Below are positions 15,767 to 27,002 of a DNA stretch of 64,000 nucleotides, piece by piece. The notes under the pieces were generated by a model, which did not search any database, had not been told where the DNA came from, and worked only from the letters and a program-made list of their open reading frames with translations. This DNA comes from Viscum album (Eukaryota; Streptophyta; Magnoliopsida; Santalales; Viscaceae). A program made the position numbers and the translations under genes. The stretch spans positions 1,718,160,889-1,718,224,888 of the forward strand of contig OY728125.1 of NCBI GenBank assembly GCA_963277665.1. Direction: 5' to 3'. Within the stretch, counting starts at the first letter, position 1, and each line of letters opens with the position of its first letter.

Positions 15767-18683
15767 TGTAACACCCTCATAAGTTTATGAGATATATTTT
15801 TTATGTATTTTTTAGTATGCTACACTAAGAGAATCATTCACCGCATGAATTTCTATTTTATCTTATAATATATGCAAAACTATCCATGGCTTATGTTACA
15901 CACAATTTGAAGTTCATTTGATAGAATTTATTTCTCACAAGACCATGTTTATGAGAATGGCTAAATATTATTATGATACCTTATAACCTAGATGATATGA
16001 TGGAGGTATGAAATTTATTAACTAAATTATAAAATTAAAATTTACACATATATATATAATCAATTCATTGGTTATCAATTAAATATGAATGAAAAAAATG
16101 ATTTTTTCAAATAAAACAAAATGTTTTTTGAAAAAAATTTAAACGAAAATAAGTGAGTTTAGAAAACTATAAAATCATGATTGATGGATTTTATTAATTA
16201 AATATATATTTAATATATTCAGTCTAATTTATAAAATTTATCATATATTTTTTCGTCACATAATAAAAGAAAAAATTCAATATTTCAGATAAAGGAAGTA
16301 TTTTTAAAAATATGCATTTTTCCCACTTTTTATAGATAAACCATTTTCAATCATGTTTTTGAAACATTTATATATTATATTTATAAAAATTAACATATTA
16401 TTTTTATGTGAGAAAAAAATTTTATTTTGGATGAATTGGTGATATTTTTTAGAGAACATTCACCCATTGAGGAATAGTAAAAATACAATATTTATATCTG
16501 ATAGAAATTTTTTTTATCAAAATAATTTATATTGTTAAATTATATTTTTATATGAGTTTAAAGTATAAATTGAATATAATTTAATCATTAAATATAATTT
16601 TTGTTATTTGAATTAATTTTACCATAAAGTTTCATGTAAAACAATTCAATCATTGGCAATGATTTAACTTTAAAAAACATGATTTTCATTTCAACAGCGG
16701 TATTAATTTCAAATTACATAATACAAATTATGTGTATTGAATTTTAAAAAATGGATACGTATTATTAATTATTGGGTCCAAATTATGTTAAAATCATTCT
16801 TTTATTTTTTTGGAAATAATGAATATTGACTATAGAATTTTTTAATAATATCGTAAATAGGTAAATCAGTTAATAAAGGGTAAAAAATATTATATAATTA
16901 CCATAACATCATATTAATATGAACAGAAGAATTTTTTTCTACCTAAAACATTCTTGTGTATAAATTATACCCTTTTTAATCCATATGTATGAGATTTGGA
17001 CATTTAATATATTTCAAAAATTATGACTTAACCAAAATTAAATAATTAATTAATTTTTAATATAGGGTTATATAAAATATAAATTCAATTATAAAAATTC
17101 ATTTAAAAGATAAAATGTTTTTATTTATCATGGTAATTTATTTATACTTTTTAATAAATAAATAATAACCTTAAAAAATTATATATTTAAGATACATAAA
17201 TTATTTAATTTATTGAAATCAACAAAGTAAAATTTATTTAAATGAAAATAAACCAAAAGTAAAAAATGTTTACAAAATACTCTTAGTTGATTATATATTG
17301 ATAATAACCACTCAAGGGTAGAGTTATAAACAATTTTAAGCCTTATAGAAGTTATTTGGAAATATATAATATTTTATTTAATGTAAATTTAATGTTGTCA
17401 CCTTCATGATTTAATGAATATATAATTTTTAATGTTAGATTTTCCAAAAGATATATTCTACTATAAGTATTTTTCTGAAATCCAGAATATTTCTCTTTAT
17501 TATATTATTCTATGGTTAATTTTTACCAAGCAAATTAGTATATTAAATAATTACACCAAACTGATGTAGTAATTATTTTATTAATGGAAATTTCAAATTT
17601 ATGTTATTACAAATAATAAATAAATAACATTTTCCATAATTAATATATAAAAATACTTTTATATATGTCCTTGACTCCATATTGATATAAATAAATATTT
17701 TTTTTGTTAATATCATATATTGATATTTTTAAAAATCCATTATATGAATACTATCAAAATGATCACTATTTATATTTTATTAATATAAAGTTTTATGAAA
17801 TTATATAAATATAAAAATGTATTTTCAAGAATATAATATAATTATTTCTTACTCTATAATTACTTATATTGATATTTTATTGTATAATTGGCATCAAATA
17901 AGTAAAAATTACACTATTTTAATACTGAACAATTTGTTACCATAGATAAAATTAAAACAGAATAGTTAATTTTAAAATTGAATGGAAAGGATTAAATGGA
18001 AATTAAATGATGTAAAAAATATCTTATTATTATATTACATCCTTACAACATCTAATTTTATTGAAAAAGACATTTTGGTGGATCTTTTTTGGGCTCTGAT
18101 TTTATTATAAATTAATATTTTTTGAGATTCCAAAGGTTCCCATCACCACAATTATAGAAGAAAACAAACTCCCACATTTAATCCCATCACATTAATCCTT
18201 TAAGCTTGTCAATACCCTACATGTTTCCCGTATCAAATTCTATTGTCAAATTCTAGACGATTTGGTCTTCTCTAAAGATCGACTCTAGTTCACTAAAAGG
18301 ATATCTACAGGGTGCTCATCGAAGAAGAGGTAGTCTTCTATACCGATTCATTCAATAATTATTATTCATCTATGAACTATTATTAATTTTCTCTATTATT
18401 AAGTAAAAAATATATTATAAACAATATAACTTGATTTTATTATGTGTTATGAATAACCTTATTCCACCTTCTACCCATCATATGAAAAACAAAATAAATA
18501 TGCACGCATACAAACAACTTACCATCCTACACTGTTGTGTAGTATGATTTCACATCCACATTACATGGACTAGTATTATAATATAAATAATAATTATATT
18601 TGATTATTTTATCAATATATTTATTCTCGAACAATATACATACCATCCACTTTTAAAAAATTGAACAATTGATAGAATGATAT

Positions 18684-18728
18684 CATCACTCGTGCGTACG
18701 TACAACCTACCATCTCAATGATGTGATG
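18684..18728 (+). other. Conserved leader hairpin, copy 2 (C right LTR)
   Basis: CATCAC and GTGATG arms enclose a loop that still contains GCGTACGTAC. Of the four C copies it is the best preserved. The right arm ends 31 bp before the TTATT target site of array B. Confidence 0.65.
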
Positions 18729-18759
18729 AAATTAATTCTATAGGATATCCATTAAATCA

Positions 18760-18764
18760 TTATT
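18760..18764. repeat. Target-site duplication TTATT, left flank of array B
   Basis: TTATT directly precedes the first B LTR and recurs at 59603-59607 directly after the fifth B LTR. Confidence 0.9.
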
Positions 18765-20123
18765 TTTAACACCCCAAGCTTCCATGGTACACTTCTCTTT
18801 GAATAATACAGTAGCGTGTGTTGTACGCAACTTCGAGTTCTAACACACACCACAACTAATCAAAGTAGCCGTTATGAATATTAATACCCACTTTTGAAAA
18901 TTATAGAATTTTTTTATTTCAAAATGGACTTCATTTTTGTATTTGTAATATCAAAATATTCCAAAGTTTAATTTTTTGTAATTTTCTGAGAACTTCCAAT
19001 TTTTATGAATAGTGAAAAATACTAAAAAAACATTTTTAATCAAAGTATTTCATAGTGATAAATTATACTATTGAGTGGTTTTAAAGTATAATTAGAATAT
19101 ATTTTTACTATTTTATCCAATGGTGATCATTAGAATTAATTTCACTTTGAAATTGGACATAAACAGTGGTCAATCTTTTGATATATATTGTTTCTTAAAA
19201 ACACGCTATTTGCTGTGACAGTGGGAATTAATTATAAAATTAATTAATGCAACTTATATGTTTGGAATTTTTTAAAATAGACATCATTTCTGGATTCAGA
19301 ATATCATTTATAGCTTAGGGTGAAAATTTGGCATTGTTCTGAAAAACTTCAATTCTTGATGAATAGTGAAACCACTAAGTGGTAGTTAAAAAACTGATTT
19401 TTCATTTAAATGAAACATTGCCACTTCTGTGATTTGATTTTCAAAAATCCGACATACATGGTTGTCATTAGGAAGTAAAATGTGGTTCAATGGGATTAAA
19501 ATAATTTTTTGGTGAATAGTAACTTTTAAGTTTAATTAATCATGATTAAAGGTAATTAGTGTAATTTATGGTAAAAATGATATTATAAAAATATGAAAAT
19601 ACCTTTACACTTGGCCTACCCCTATTGGATGTGTCATGGCCGACCAAGAAAATCCATGGGTCAACTTGGGGACCCCATGGAGCCACTTTGGTAGAAAAAT
19701 GATATAAATAACTTTTATTTAATGTTAAAATAAAAATGTCACAAACATAAGTTGTTTTACTAAAACAATTTTTAAATGGGGTTATACAAGTAATAGTTTT
19801 GACTATGAATATTAATTAGAAAACTAAAAAGATTTCCTACATCATGATAGTTTTTTTATAATTTTTTATAGATTAAATAAATTAAATTATTTATGACACC
19901 ATGATGATGCATCGATTACCTCATTAATTAATGGTTTAAATAAAATGATAAGATAATGTATAATCTAAGAATTAAACTTGTCTAAAGCCTATTGGAAGAG
20001 AATATTTCGAACCCTTATCACCTTAGCCTCGAATTATATAAGTGTGGGACCTTTAGAATCGGAAAAGCATTGTATAATAAAGTAACATTTTATTACTTTC
20101 CAAGAATTCCCCTCCTCTCCACT

Positions 20124-20130
20124 TATAAAA
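20124..20130 (+). promoter_or_regulatory. TATA box, B LTR1
   Basis: TATAAAAGGCCCCCACC follows a C-rich CCCCTCCTCTCCACT tract. The arrangement is the same in all five LTRs and in element A, and transcription should begin some 30 bp downstream. Confidence 0.8.
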
Positions 20131-20386
20131 GGCCCCCACCACTACCACCTTACTCACACTTTCAAAGCCTTTTGGCTCGGCCGACATCAGCCCAAATACT
20201 CTCCCAACTTCCCTCCCTTACTCCTAGAAGCCTGACCTTGGGCATAAGTCTTCCCAAGGAAGCCTTTGGTTCAAATCAAAAGAGTTACCTGATTTTAGGG
20301 TAATGTCTTTTCTTATGTTATTTTGTTTTATTTTGATTCTCCAACCCCTTAAACTCTTTTTATTCCTTTCTTTTGTAACAACACCA

Positions 20387-20413
20387 GTATCATCAATATA
20401 CTAGTATGTTGTT
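20387..20413 (+). other. Inverted repeat downstream of the promoter, B LTR1
   Basis: Arms AACAACA..CAGTAT and ATACTAGTATGTTGTT can pair with a small bulge. The same place in element A carries TAATAACA..TGTTATTA with a paired base change. The pairing is weaker in LTR2, LTR3 and LTR5. Confidence 0.55.
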
Positions 20414-20839
20414 TTAATGAGTATTCGAGCTACACTTACACACACCTACATCTAACAGTTAAAGAACATACGGTTTCTGTGGATGGCGAATTTCTGCCAC
20501 ACGAAACGATGATTGTTCAACACTCATAAAACACATTCAAAGGTGGACATTATGATGTCACTCTATTTATAAATGATATATAATATGTTTATGTTTTACT
20601 TAAGGTTCTGTATTTTTCATTTATGACATACCTTTATTGTTTCCATTATGGGTAAATGGGATATTTTCATTTTAAGAAGTGCGGACTACTGCCCCCTCAA
20701 AGTGATTTGAATCGTTAATACCATATGTGGAATGTATAAAGGATGTATTAAATGATATTATATATGATATTATACTGGATTTATAATATACCTTTATATC
20801 ATTTTGATTTCATTAAATACAAAATAGAAATGAAAGTAG

Positions 20840-20877
20840 CGTTCATGCGTACGTACGGCATACCGTCTCCATGAACG
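20840..20877 (+). other. GTACGTAC hairpin, B LTR1
   Basis: Perfect 8-bp arms CGTTCATG and CATGAACG enclose the loop. The loop holds the palindrome CGTACGTACG and then an inner ACGG/CCGT pair. It lies about 720 bp downstream of the TATA box, so in the transcribed leader part of the LTR. Confidence 0.75.
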
Positions 20878-22487
20878 GTGCATTTCATTTCTTACCTCTA
20901 AACGTTATGGAATATTATAAATTCATGTATATACTGGATATATATGAGATATATGATATCTATATCATGAATATAATTCTTGATATAATGGATATATCAC
21001 TACATGAACAACTTGTAATTATAAGAATTTTATTTTTTACTCAAGTACCTAAGATCAAAAAAATGACCGTTATTAACTTAAATAATTACATAATGTTCAT
21101 AACATGGTAATAAGTGTTATAAAAGGGATAATGAACATGAAAATTTTCTTAAGCAATTTTAAATTAACTCTAGTTTATTATTCAGGAGGTTAAAGAACGG
21201 TCGAGTCAAGACAGGACGCAAGGTAAGGGAACTTCTTAACCCAATTACCATCCTTTGGGTTAATCTCCTACTTTCAAATTATGTCATGATATTATTATGT
21301 CCTATATTGTATTTGTACTTTATTTATGCGTACTTATAGTGAATACACATAATAGATCTATTTTATTTTAAAAATGATCTTTGTAAGGACTTCGTCTCAA
21401 TCTCCTTTCATTGAGGCATATTTGGTTTTATACACAACATTCATTTATATGGTGTATAAACCCCATTGACTTTTACGTTTATTCAAAAGGAATATTTTTA
21501 TACAAAGAGTTTTACTAAATGACAAAAGGGAATGCTTTTTCTTATGTATGTGGCGACAACGACTTCTCTGCCACTGTGACTATTATTTGAGTTTTGGCTT
21601 CCTCTATAAGCCATAACTTCTTTTTAAATGAAAAATAAATACAAAGTTTTATTTTTCCTTTATTTTGGTATTGAAAATGGTTTTTGAATGTTTTTTTACT
21701 ATATCAATGTGTTGTATTGATATCATGTGATTGAAATGTGGAAATGTTATGTTTCCTTTATGCATGTTTTATGTGATACAAATATGTTATGGTTTATGAT
21801 ATGTTTAAACCTATTCATGCGAGGAATGAATTGGACTTAATAAGTAATGGGTGGAGCCTGCTATAGCTCCTCGATGCATCGGTACGTCTCATGAGACAAA
21901 CTAGTGACTTGGCGCGAGTCCTTGAAAAATTATTATTTGTGGTCTTGGCACGAGGCCTTGGATACGTGGTTATGATAGTCTGGCATTATGCATTCCTTCA
22001 TTATGAAAGTGGTTATTGATATTACATGTGATTATTCGGCTAGTAGAATATCCATGTGAGTAAGTAAATGGCATTATTTAATTTTATTTTTGCCATATTA
22101 TGCTGAAGTTAAAGTTTAAAAAGGATTTTGTTTTAGTTATACATTGCCTTAAATGTTAATGTTTATTTACGAAAGCTTTCGCAATATTGTTATCCTTACT
22201 AAGCATCTGAGCTCACCTCTTTCAATGTTTTAATATTTTCAAGGATGTGAAGAAGTATTTTATGAATGAACTGCAGGGATAGTCAGAAAGGGATATGAGT
22301 GTGGACTATGAAGACCATGTTATTGTAGTTTTTTTTACTTTATGATGTAATGAAAGACTTATGAATGTATCTAGTGTTTACAAGGATACTAAACTAATCG
22401 GTCTTTCGAGACTTGATCATTTGTGATCATGACAATGTTACGAAGTAATGCACCGACTCTGGGTAGCTGGGGTCGGGGCGTTAAAGT

Positions 22488-22499
22488 TGGTATCAGAGG
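22488..22499 (+). other. Primer-binding site, int1
   Basis: TGGTATCAGAGG begins two bases after the LTR1 end. It matches the initiator-Met tRNA 3' end complement used by most plant Ty3/Gypsy elements. Confidence 0.85.
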
Positions 22500-22634
22500 C
22501 AGTTTAGTACTAACATTGGAAGCTAGATTTAGACAAACTCTGATTAGAGCACATAGCCCGAAAATAGACTTTGAGGATTAGTTTAGAATAACTTCCTAGA
22601 ATTTTTGTATTGTAGAGTTGTTGTGTGTTTTCCG

Positions 22635-22800
22635 AGCAATACATCCCTGTCTGGATACGAGCAGGTAGAGGCGGCTCTGGCACAGATGTACCTAGGTGTA
22701 AATCCTGAAAACACCGCTTTGAGCTAGACTCAAACGGGAACTGGTGTACGACAACGGGCCTTGCTGCACTCTTGGTTACGACACTCCCGGGGGATATGCT
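22635..22800 (+). other. GC-rich island in the B leader, int1
   Basis: A block of about 165 bp of much higher GC content than its surroundings lies between primer site and gag. It recurs in int2, int3 and int4 and is absent from the 224-bp leader of element A. It is not recognised. It could be a packaging/structural leader element or a captured fragment. int1 and int3 share the TGTAAATCCTGA / GGTAAATCCTGA type, and int2 and int4 the GGGTAAAACCCGA type. Confidence 0.6.
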
Positions 22801-22979
22801 TTGGATAATTCTCATTTTCATTACAAACCACTATGAAGGGTTATGAGTATATACATCCTCAAAGAAAACATTTTTATGGATTATATCCATAAATAGTTCA
22901 ATTTATGTTAATTATCTTACAAGTATGGAATTATGTATTTTGATTCATAAACTAATATAGTTTATGCCATGGTTTAGAA

Positions 22980-24046
22980 ATGGCGCCTAGTGGAAGGAAT
23001 GGAAACTGTATCAATGCACGCACTCCATGTAGGGATTGCCCTCCTGCTCAAGATAATTATTGTGGAGCTGGAGATACAACTGGTGCTGATCAACTTATTT
23101 CCATACTGGGACAACTCACCCAGGTTATGAATAATAACCTTACTCATATGGAGCACCCTGATCCGCAACGTGGAGGATCAATGTTAGACTGCTTCATGAG
23201 TAAGCAACCACCAACATTTAATGGGGGTACAAATCCATTAGTAGCTGAGCAATGGATAAACTCCTTAGAGAAAATATTCCACGCCTTGGGGAGTAGCGAA
23301 AGGGAGAAGGTTATCCTGGCAGTTTACCGCCTCACTGGAGATGCCAATCAATGGTGGTCATTGATTCAAAATACAAAGGAAGATGAATAGGTATCAAGTA
23401 TGGAATGGAGAGAGTTCAAGGGCTTTTCTTAGAAAAGTACTTTCCCCATGACCATAGAGCAGATACGAAAAGGCAATTTCTGAGTCTGAGGCAGAAGGAG
23501 GATCAGAATGTCGCAAAGTATGAGTCTAACATTACACGATTAGCGAGGCATGCATAAGATTATATACGTAACCCAAGAAGTAAGATTGACCATTTCTTTG
23601 ATGGGTTAAAACCGTTTCTCCATCAAGCCTTAGTCTCATAATCCTTCTCCTCATACGAATATATTGTCTCATGTGCTATCAAGACAGAACATAAATTCTC
23701 TAAATCTTATGACAATAGAGTAAAGAAAGGGAAGAAGAGAACGGTGGAACAAGAGACAGATAAAGCGAAAAAGGGAATGAAGGATTTTCCATTATGTGAT
23801 AATTGTGGGAAGAATCACCCTGTTACTTGCCTAAAAGGAATGGGAGTTTGTTATAAATGTGGGGAAAAAGGTCACCAGGTGCGTGATTGCAAGGGAAAGA
23901 AAGAGGCTATCAATGTTGATTTCTACAATTGTAGGGAAATGGGGAATTATGGAAATGAATGTCCTAAGCATCAGGGAAACATACCTCAGAAAAGGCCAAG
24001 GGATCAAGGACAATCTTATGCTGTTACTATAGTTGAAGTGGAATAA
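22980..24046 (+). pseudogene. gag: B gag, copy 1 (int1), broken
   Basis: The ATG gives MAPSGRNGN..., the conserved B gag start. In order: N-terminal linker, a retrotransposon-gag core (AEQWINSLEKIFHALG... and DADQWW-type box, here DANQWW, near codons 85-130), then a Cys-His cluster. The cluster has one atypical CDNCGKNHPVTC and two CX2CX4HX4C knuckles (CYKCGEKGHQVRDC and CYNCREMGNYGNEC, the second with His replaced by Asn). The last two residues are VE before TAA. Breaks: TAG at 23388-23390 (GAG to TAG), a 1-bp deletion near 23418 that int3 shares, TAA at 23555-23557 and TAA at 23639-23641. No pol follows. Confidence 0.9.
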
Positions 24047-24391
24047 TTAATGTATTGGTGCTTTTGGACTCAAGGATTATATTTTGGTTATAATAAAAAT
24101 GTGATATATATAAGGATTGTACTGCAGTACTTGTTTTTTTTCATTAAGGTTTTAATATGATGAAGGTAATCATATTTTTAGTATGTGACAATAAGAGAAA
24201 CATAACATTGTTTGGGGATTCTGATGTTACAATTGATTTTGGAATTTAGAGTCCTTTTAGAGAAAGTCTGTATAGAGGTATTTTGGATAACTATAAAGGT
24301 TGGAATGAATTAAGTTGAACTTTGGAAAGTATTGTTTAAGGTTAATACATTTCTGAAGATTATTTTTGGAATATTATAATACTATAGTTTT

Positions 24392-24526
24392 AGGAAAATG
24401 ACAACCTGCAGGGTGGGGCATAACCCGTCGCGTTGGACAAAGCTGTAGGAATCGAACCCACAACCATAGTGCGACATGCCTTTATTACCTACCACTAGCC
24501 TACAAGAAGTCCATGGTTATTACAAA
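24392..24526 (-). mobile_element. tRNA-derived SINE-like insert, int1
   Basis: On the minus strand a B box GGTTCGATTCC (24448-24458) lies exactly 44 bp after an A-box-like TAGGCTAGTGG (24492-24502), the spacing of a tRNA gene. The T-arm stem around the B box pairs fully with one G-U. ATAGTTTT flanks both sides (24384-24391 and 24527-24534). No clear A-tail is seen, so SINE status is likely but unproven. Confidence 0.65.
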
Positions 24527-24875
24527 ATAGTTTTCCTAATTTAAATGGTCTGTGTTAATTTTTTGAACTTTGTACGATTAGGATAAATATAATATTTTTT
24601 AAAATCTATTACCTATTGGAGTGAAAGATGGGTTTGTGGAAAACATTTATTAAATAATGAAACCCTACATGACAAGTAAGTATATCCTCCATATCCATAT
24701 TTTCATAGAATCCTAGTATGGGCTATCTCGGGTGACCTTTGTACTTATCTTTCTTTCTTTTAATGTTATATTCTTATTAACCCTATTTCCGAGGTGGGTT
24801 TTCCACAAAGGTATTTTCTATTTTCAACCATTTATTTTCAAAGAAAAATTTCAAATTTTGCGGATGAAATTATTT

Positions 24876-24889
24876 GAAGGAGTGGAGAA
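24876..24889 (+). other. Polypurine tract, int1
   Basis: GAAGGAGTGGAGAA directly precedes TGTAACACCC of LTR2; one T interrupts the purine run. Confidence 0.8.
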
Positions 24890-26248
24890 TGTAACACCCA
24901 AGCTTCCACGGTACACTTCTCTTTGAATAATATAGTAGCGTGTGTTGTACGCAACTTCGAGTTCTAACACACACCACAACTAATCAAAGTAGCCGTTATG
25001 AATATGAATACCCAATTTTTAAAATTATAGATATTTTATATTTCAAAATGGACTTCATTTTTGTATTCGTAATATCGAAATTATCCAAAGTTTAATTTTT
25101 TGTAATTTTCTGAGGACTTCCAATTTTTATGAATAGTGAAAAATACTTAAAAACATCATTTTTAATAAAAGTATATAATAGTGATAAATTATAATATTGA
25201 GTGGTTTTAATGTATAATTATAATATATTTTTACTATTTTATCCAATGGTGATCATTAGAATTAATTTCACTTTGAAATTGGACATAAACAATCTTAAAT
25301 CTTTTGATATATATTGTTTCTTAAAAACACGCTATTTGTTGTGACAGTGGGAATTAATTATAAAATTAACTAATGAAACGTATATGTTTGGAATTTTGTA
25401 AAATAGACATCATTTTTGGATTCGGAATATCAATTATAGCTTAGGGTGAAATTTTCGCATTGTTCTGAAAAACGTCAATTCTTGATGAATAGTGAAACCA
25501 CTAAGTGGTAGTTAAAAAACTGATTTTTCGTTTAAATGAAACATTACCACTTTTGTGATTTGATTTTCCAAAATCCGACAAACAAGGTTGTCATTAGGAA
25601 GTAAAATGTGGTTCAATGGTATTAAAATAAATTTTTGGTGAATAGTAACTTTTAAGTTTAATTAATCGCGATTAAAGGTAATTAGGGAAATTTAAGGTAA
25701 AAATGATATTATAAAAATATGAAAATACCTTTACACTTGTCCTATCCCTATTGTATGTGTCATGGCCGACCAAGAAAATCCATGGGTCAACTTGGGTACC
25801 CTATGGTGCCACTTTGGTAGGAAAATGACACAAATAACTTTTATTTAAAGTTAAAATAAAAATGTCACAAACATAAGTTGTTTTACTAAAACAATTTTTA
25901 AATGGGGTTATACAAGTCATATTTTTTACTATAAATATTCATTAGAAATATAAAACGATTTCCTACATCAGGATAGTTTTTTTATAATTTTTAGACATTA
26001 TATAAATTAAATTATTTATGACACCATAATAATGCATCGATTACCTCATTAATTAATGATTTAAATAAAATGTAAAGATAATGTAAAATATAAGCATTAC
26101 ACTTGTCCAAAGCCTATTGGATGAGAATATTTCTAACCCTTATCACCTTAGCCTCGAATTATATAAGTGTGGGACCTTTATAATCCTAAAAGCAATTTAT
26201 AATAAAGTAACATTTTATTACTTTCCATGAATGCCCCTCCTCTCCACT

Positions 26249-26255
26249 TATAAAA
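26249..26255 (+). promoter_or_regulatory. TATA box, B LTR2
   Basis: TATAAAAGGCCCCC in the conserved C-rich setting. Confidence 0.8.
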
Positions 26256-26964
26256 GGCCCCCACCACTACCACCTTACTAACACTTTCAAAGCCTTTTGG
26301 CTCGGCAAAAATCTTCCCAAATACTCTCCCAACTTCCCTACCTTACTCCTAGAAGCCACACGTTGGGCAGAAGTCTTCCCAAGGAAGCCTTTGGTTCAAA
26401 TCAAAAGAGTTACCCGATTTTAAGGTATTGTCTTCTCTTATGTTGTTTTGTATTATTTTTATTCTCCAACCCCTTAAACTCTTTTTATTCCTTTCTTTTG
26501 TAATAACACCAGCATCCTCAATATACTAGGATGTTTTTATAATGAGTATTCGAGCTACACTTACACACACCTACATCTAATGGTAAAAAAACATACGGTT
26601 TTTGTGGATGGAGAATTTCTGCCTCACGAAACGATGATTGTTCGACACTCATAAAACACTTTCAAAGGTGGCCATTAAGATGTCACTCTGTTTATAAATG
26701 ATATATAATATGTTTATGTTTTACTAAAGGTTCTGTATTTTTCATTTATGGCATACCTTTATTGTTTCCTTTATATGTAAATGCGATATTTTCATTTTAG
26801 GAAGTGCGGACTACCGCCCCATCAAAGTGATTTGAATCATTAATACCATATGTGGGATGTATAAAGGATGGAGTAAATGATATTATATATGATATTATAC
26901 TGGAATTATAATATATGTTTACATAATTATGATTTCATTAAATATGAAATAGAAATGAAAGTAG

Positions 26965-27002
26965 CGTTCATGCGTATGTACGGCTTACCATCTCCATGAA
27001 CG
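26965..27002 (+). other. GTACGTAC-type hairpin, B LTR2
   Basis: The CGTTCATG/CATGAACG arms are intact. The loop palindrome is broken to GTATGTAC, and the inner CCGT is CCAT. Confidence 0.7.

Larger units (their letters stand above)
15767..18764 (+). repeat. Element C right LTR, first part (interrupted)
   Basis: Starts TGTAACACCC. The sequence follows the left LTR of C through the degraded TATA area (about 18153) and the paired hairpin positions (about 18501-18545 and 18684-18728). It breaks at the TTATT target site (18760-18764), where array B begins. The LTR resumes at 59608; the joined sequence (..ATCATTATT + ATATAAATG..) is continuous with the left LTR near 11540-11560. Confidence 0.85.
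18765..22485 (+). repeat. B LTR1
   Basis: Starts TTTAACACCCC (mutated TG end) and finishes GGGCGTTAAA (mutated CA end), followed by the primer site. It carries a TATA box, an inverted repeat at 20387-20413, the GTACGTAC hairpin at 20840-20877, and a GC-richer end block. The first 850 bp contain two diverged copies of a segment (from about 18921 and about 19274). It belongs with LTR3 and LTR5 at several diagnostic sites (GCGTACGTACGG in the hairpin, GCGTTA at the end). Confidence 0.93.
24047..24889 (+). other. B post-gag region, int1
   Basis: Non-coding. It contains a possible protease relic near 24211 (TTTGGGGATTCTGATG, resembling an LFDSG active site), a 135-bp antisense tRNA-like insert and the polypurine tract. 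About 203 bp present in int2, int3 and int4 (30814-31016 in int2) are missing here; the junction is at 24685/24686. Confidence 0.7.

Noticed and set aside
19992..20303. 103-codon open frame repeated in LTR1, LTR3 and LTR5 (shorter in LTR4)
   Set aside because: It runs across the TATA box and promoter of the LTR, starts upstream of the expected transcript, is broken in LTR2, and resembles no protein; promoter sequence is the better explanation.
22510..22821. Minus-strand 101-103 codon frames over the GC-rich leader island (int1 and int4)
   Set aside because: Absent as a long frame in int2 and int3, and no recognisable product; kept only as part of the island observation.
22974..23168. Minus-strand 64-65 codon frames opposite each B gag start
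   Set aside because: Mirror image of the conserved gag coding sequence; present only where gag is, with no independent signal.
24392..24526. Functional host tRNA gene
   Set aside because: Acceptor arm does not pair convincingly, the A box is off consensus, and two of four copies have mutated B boxes.
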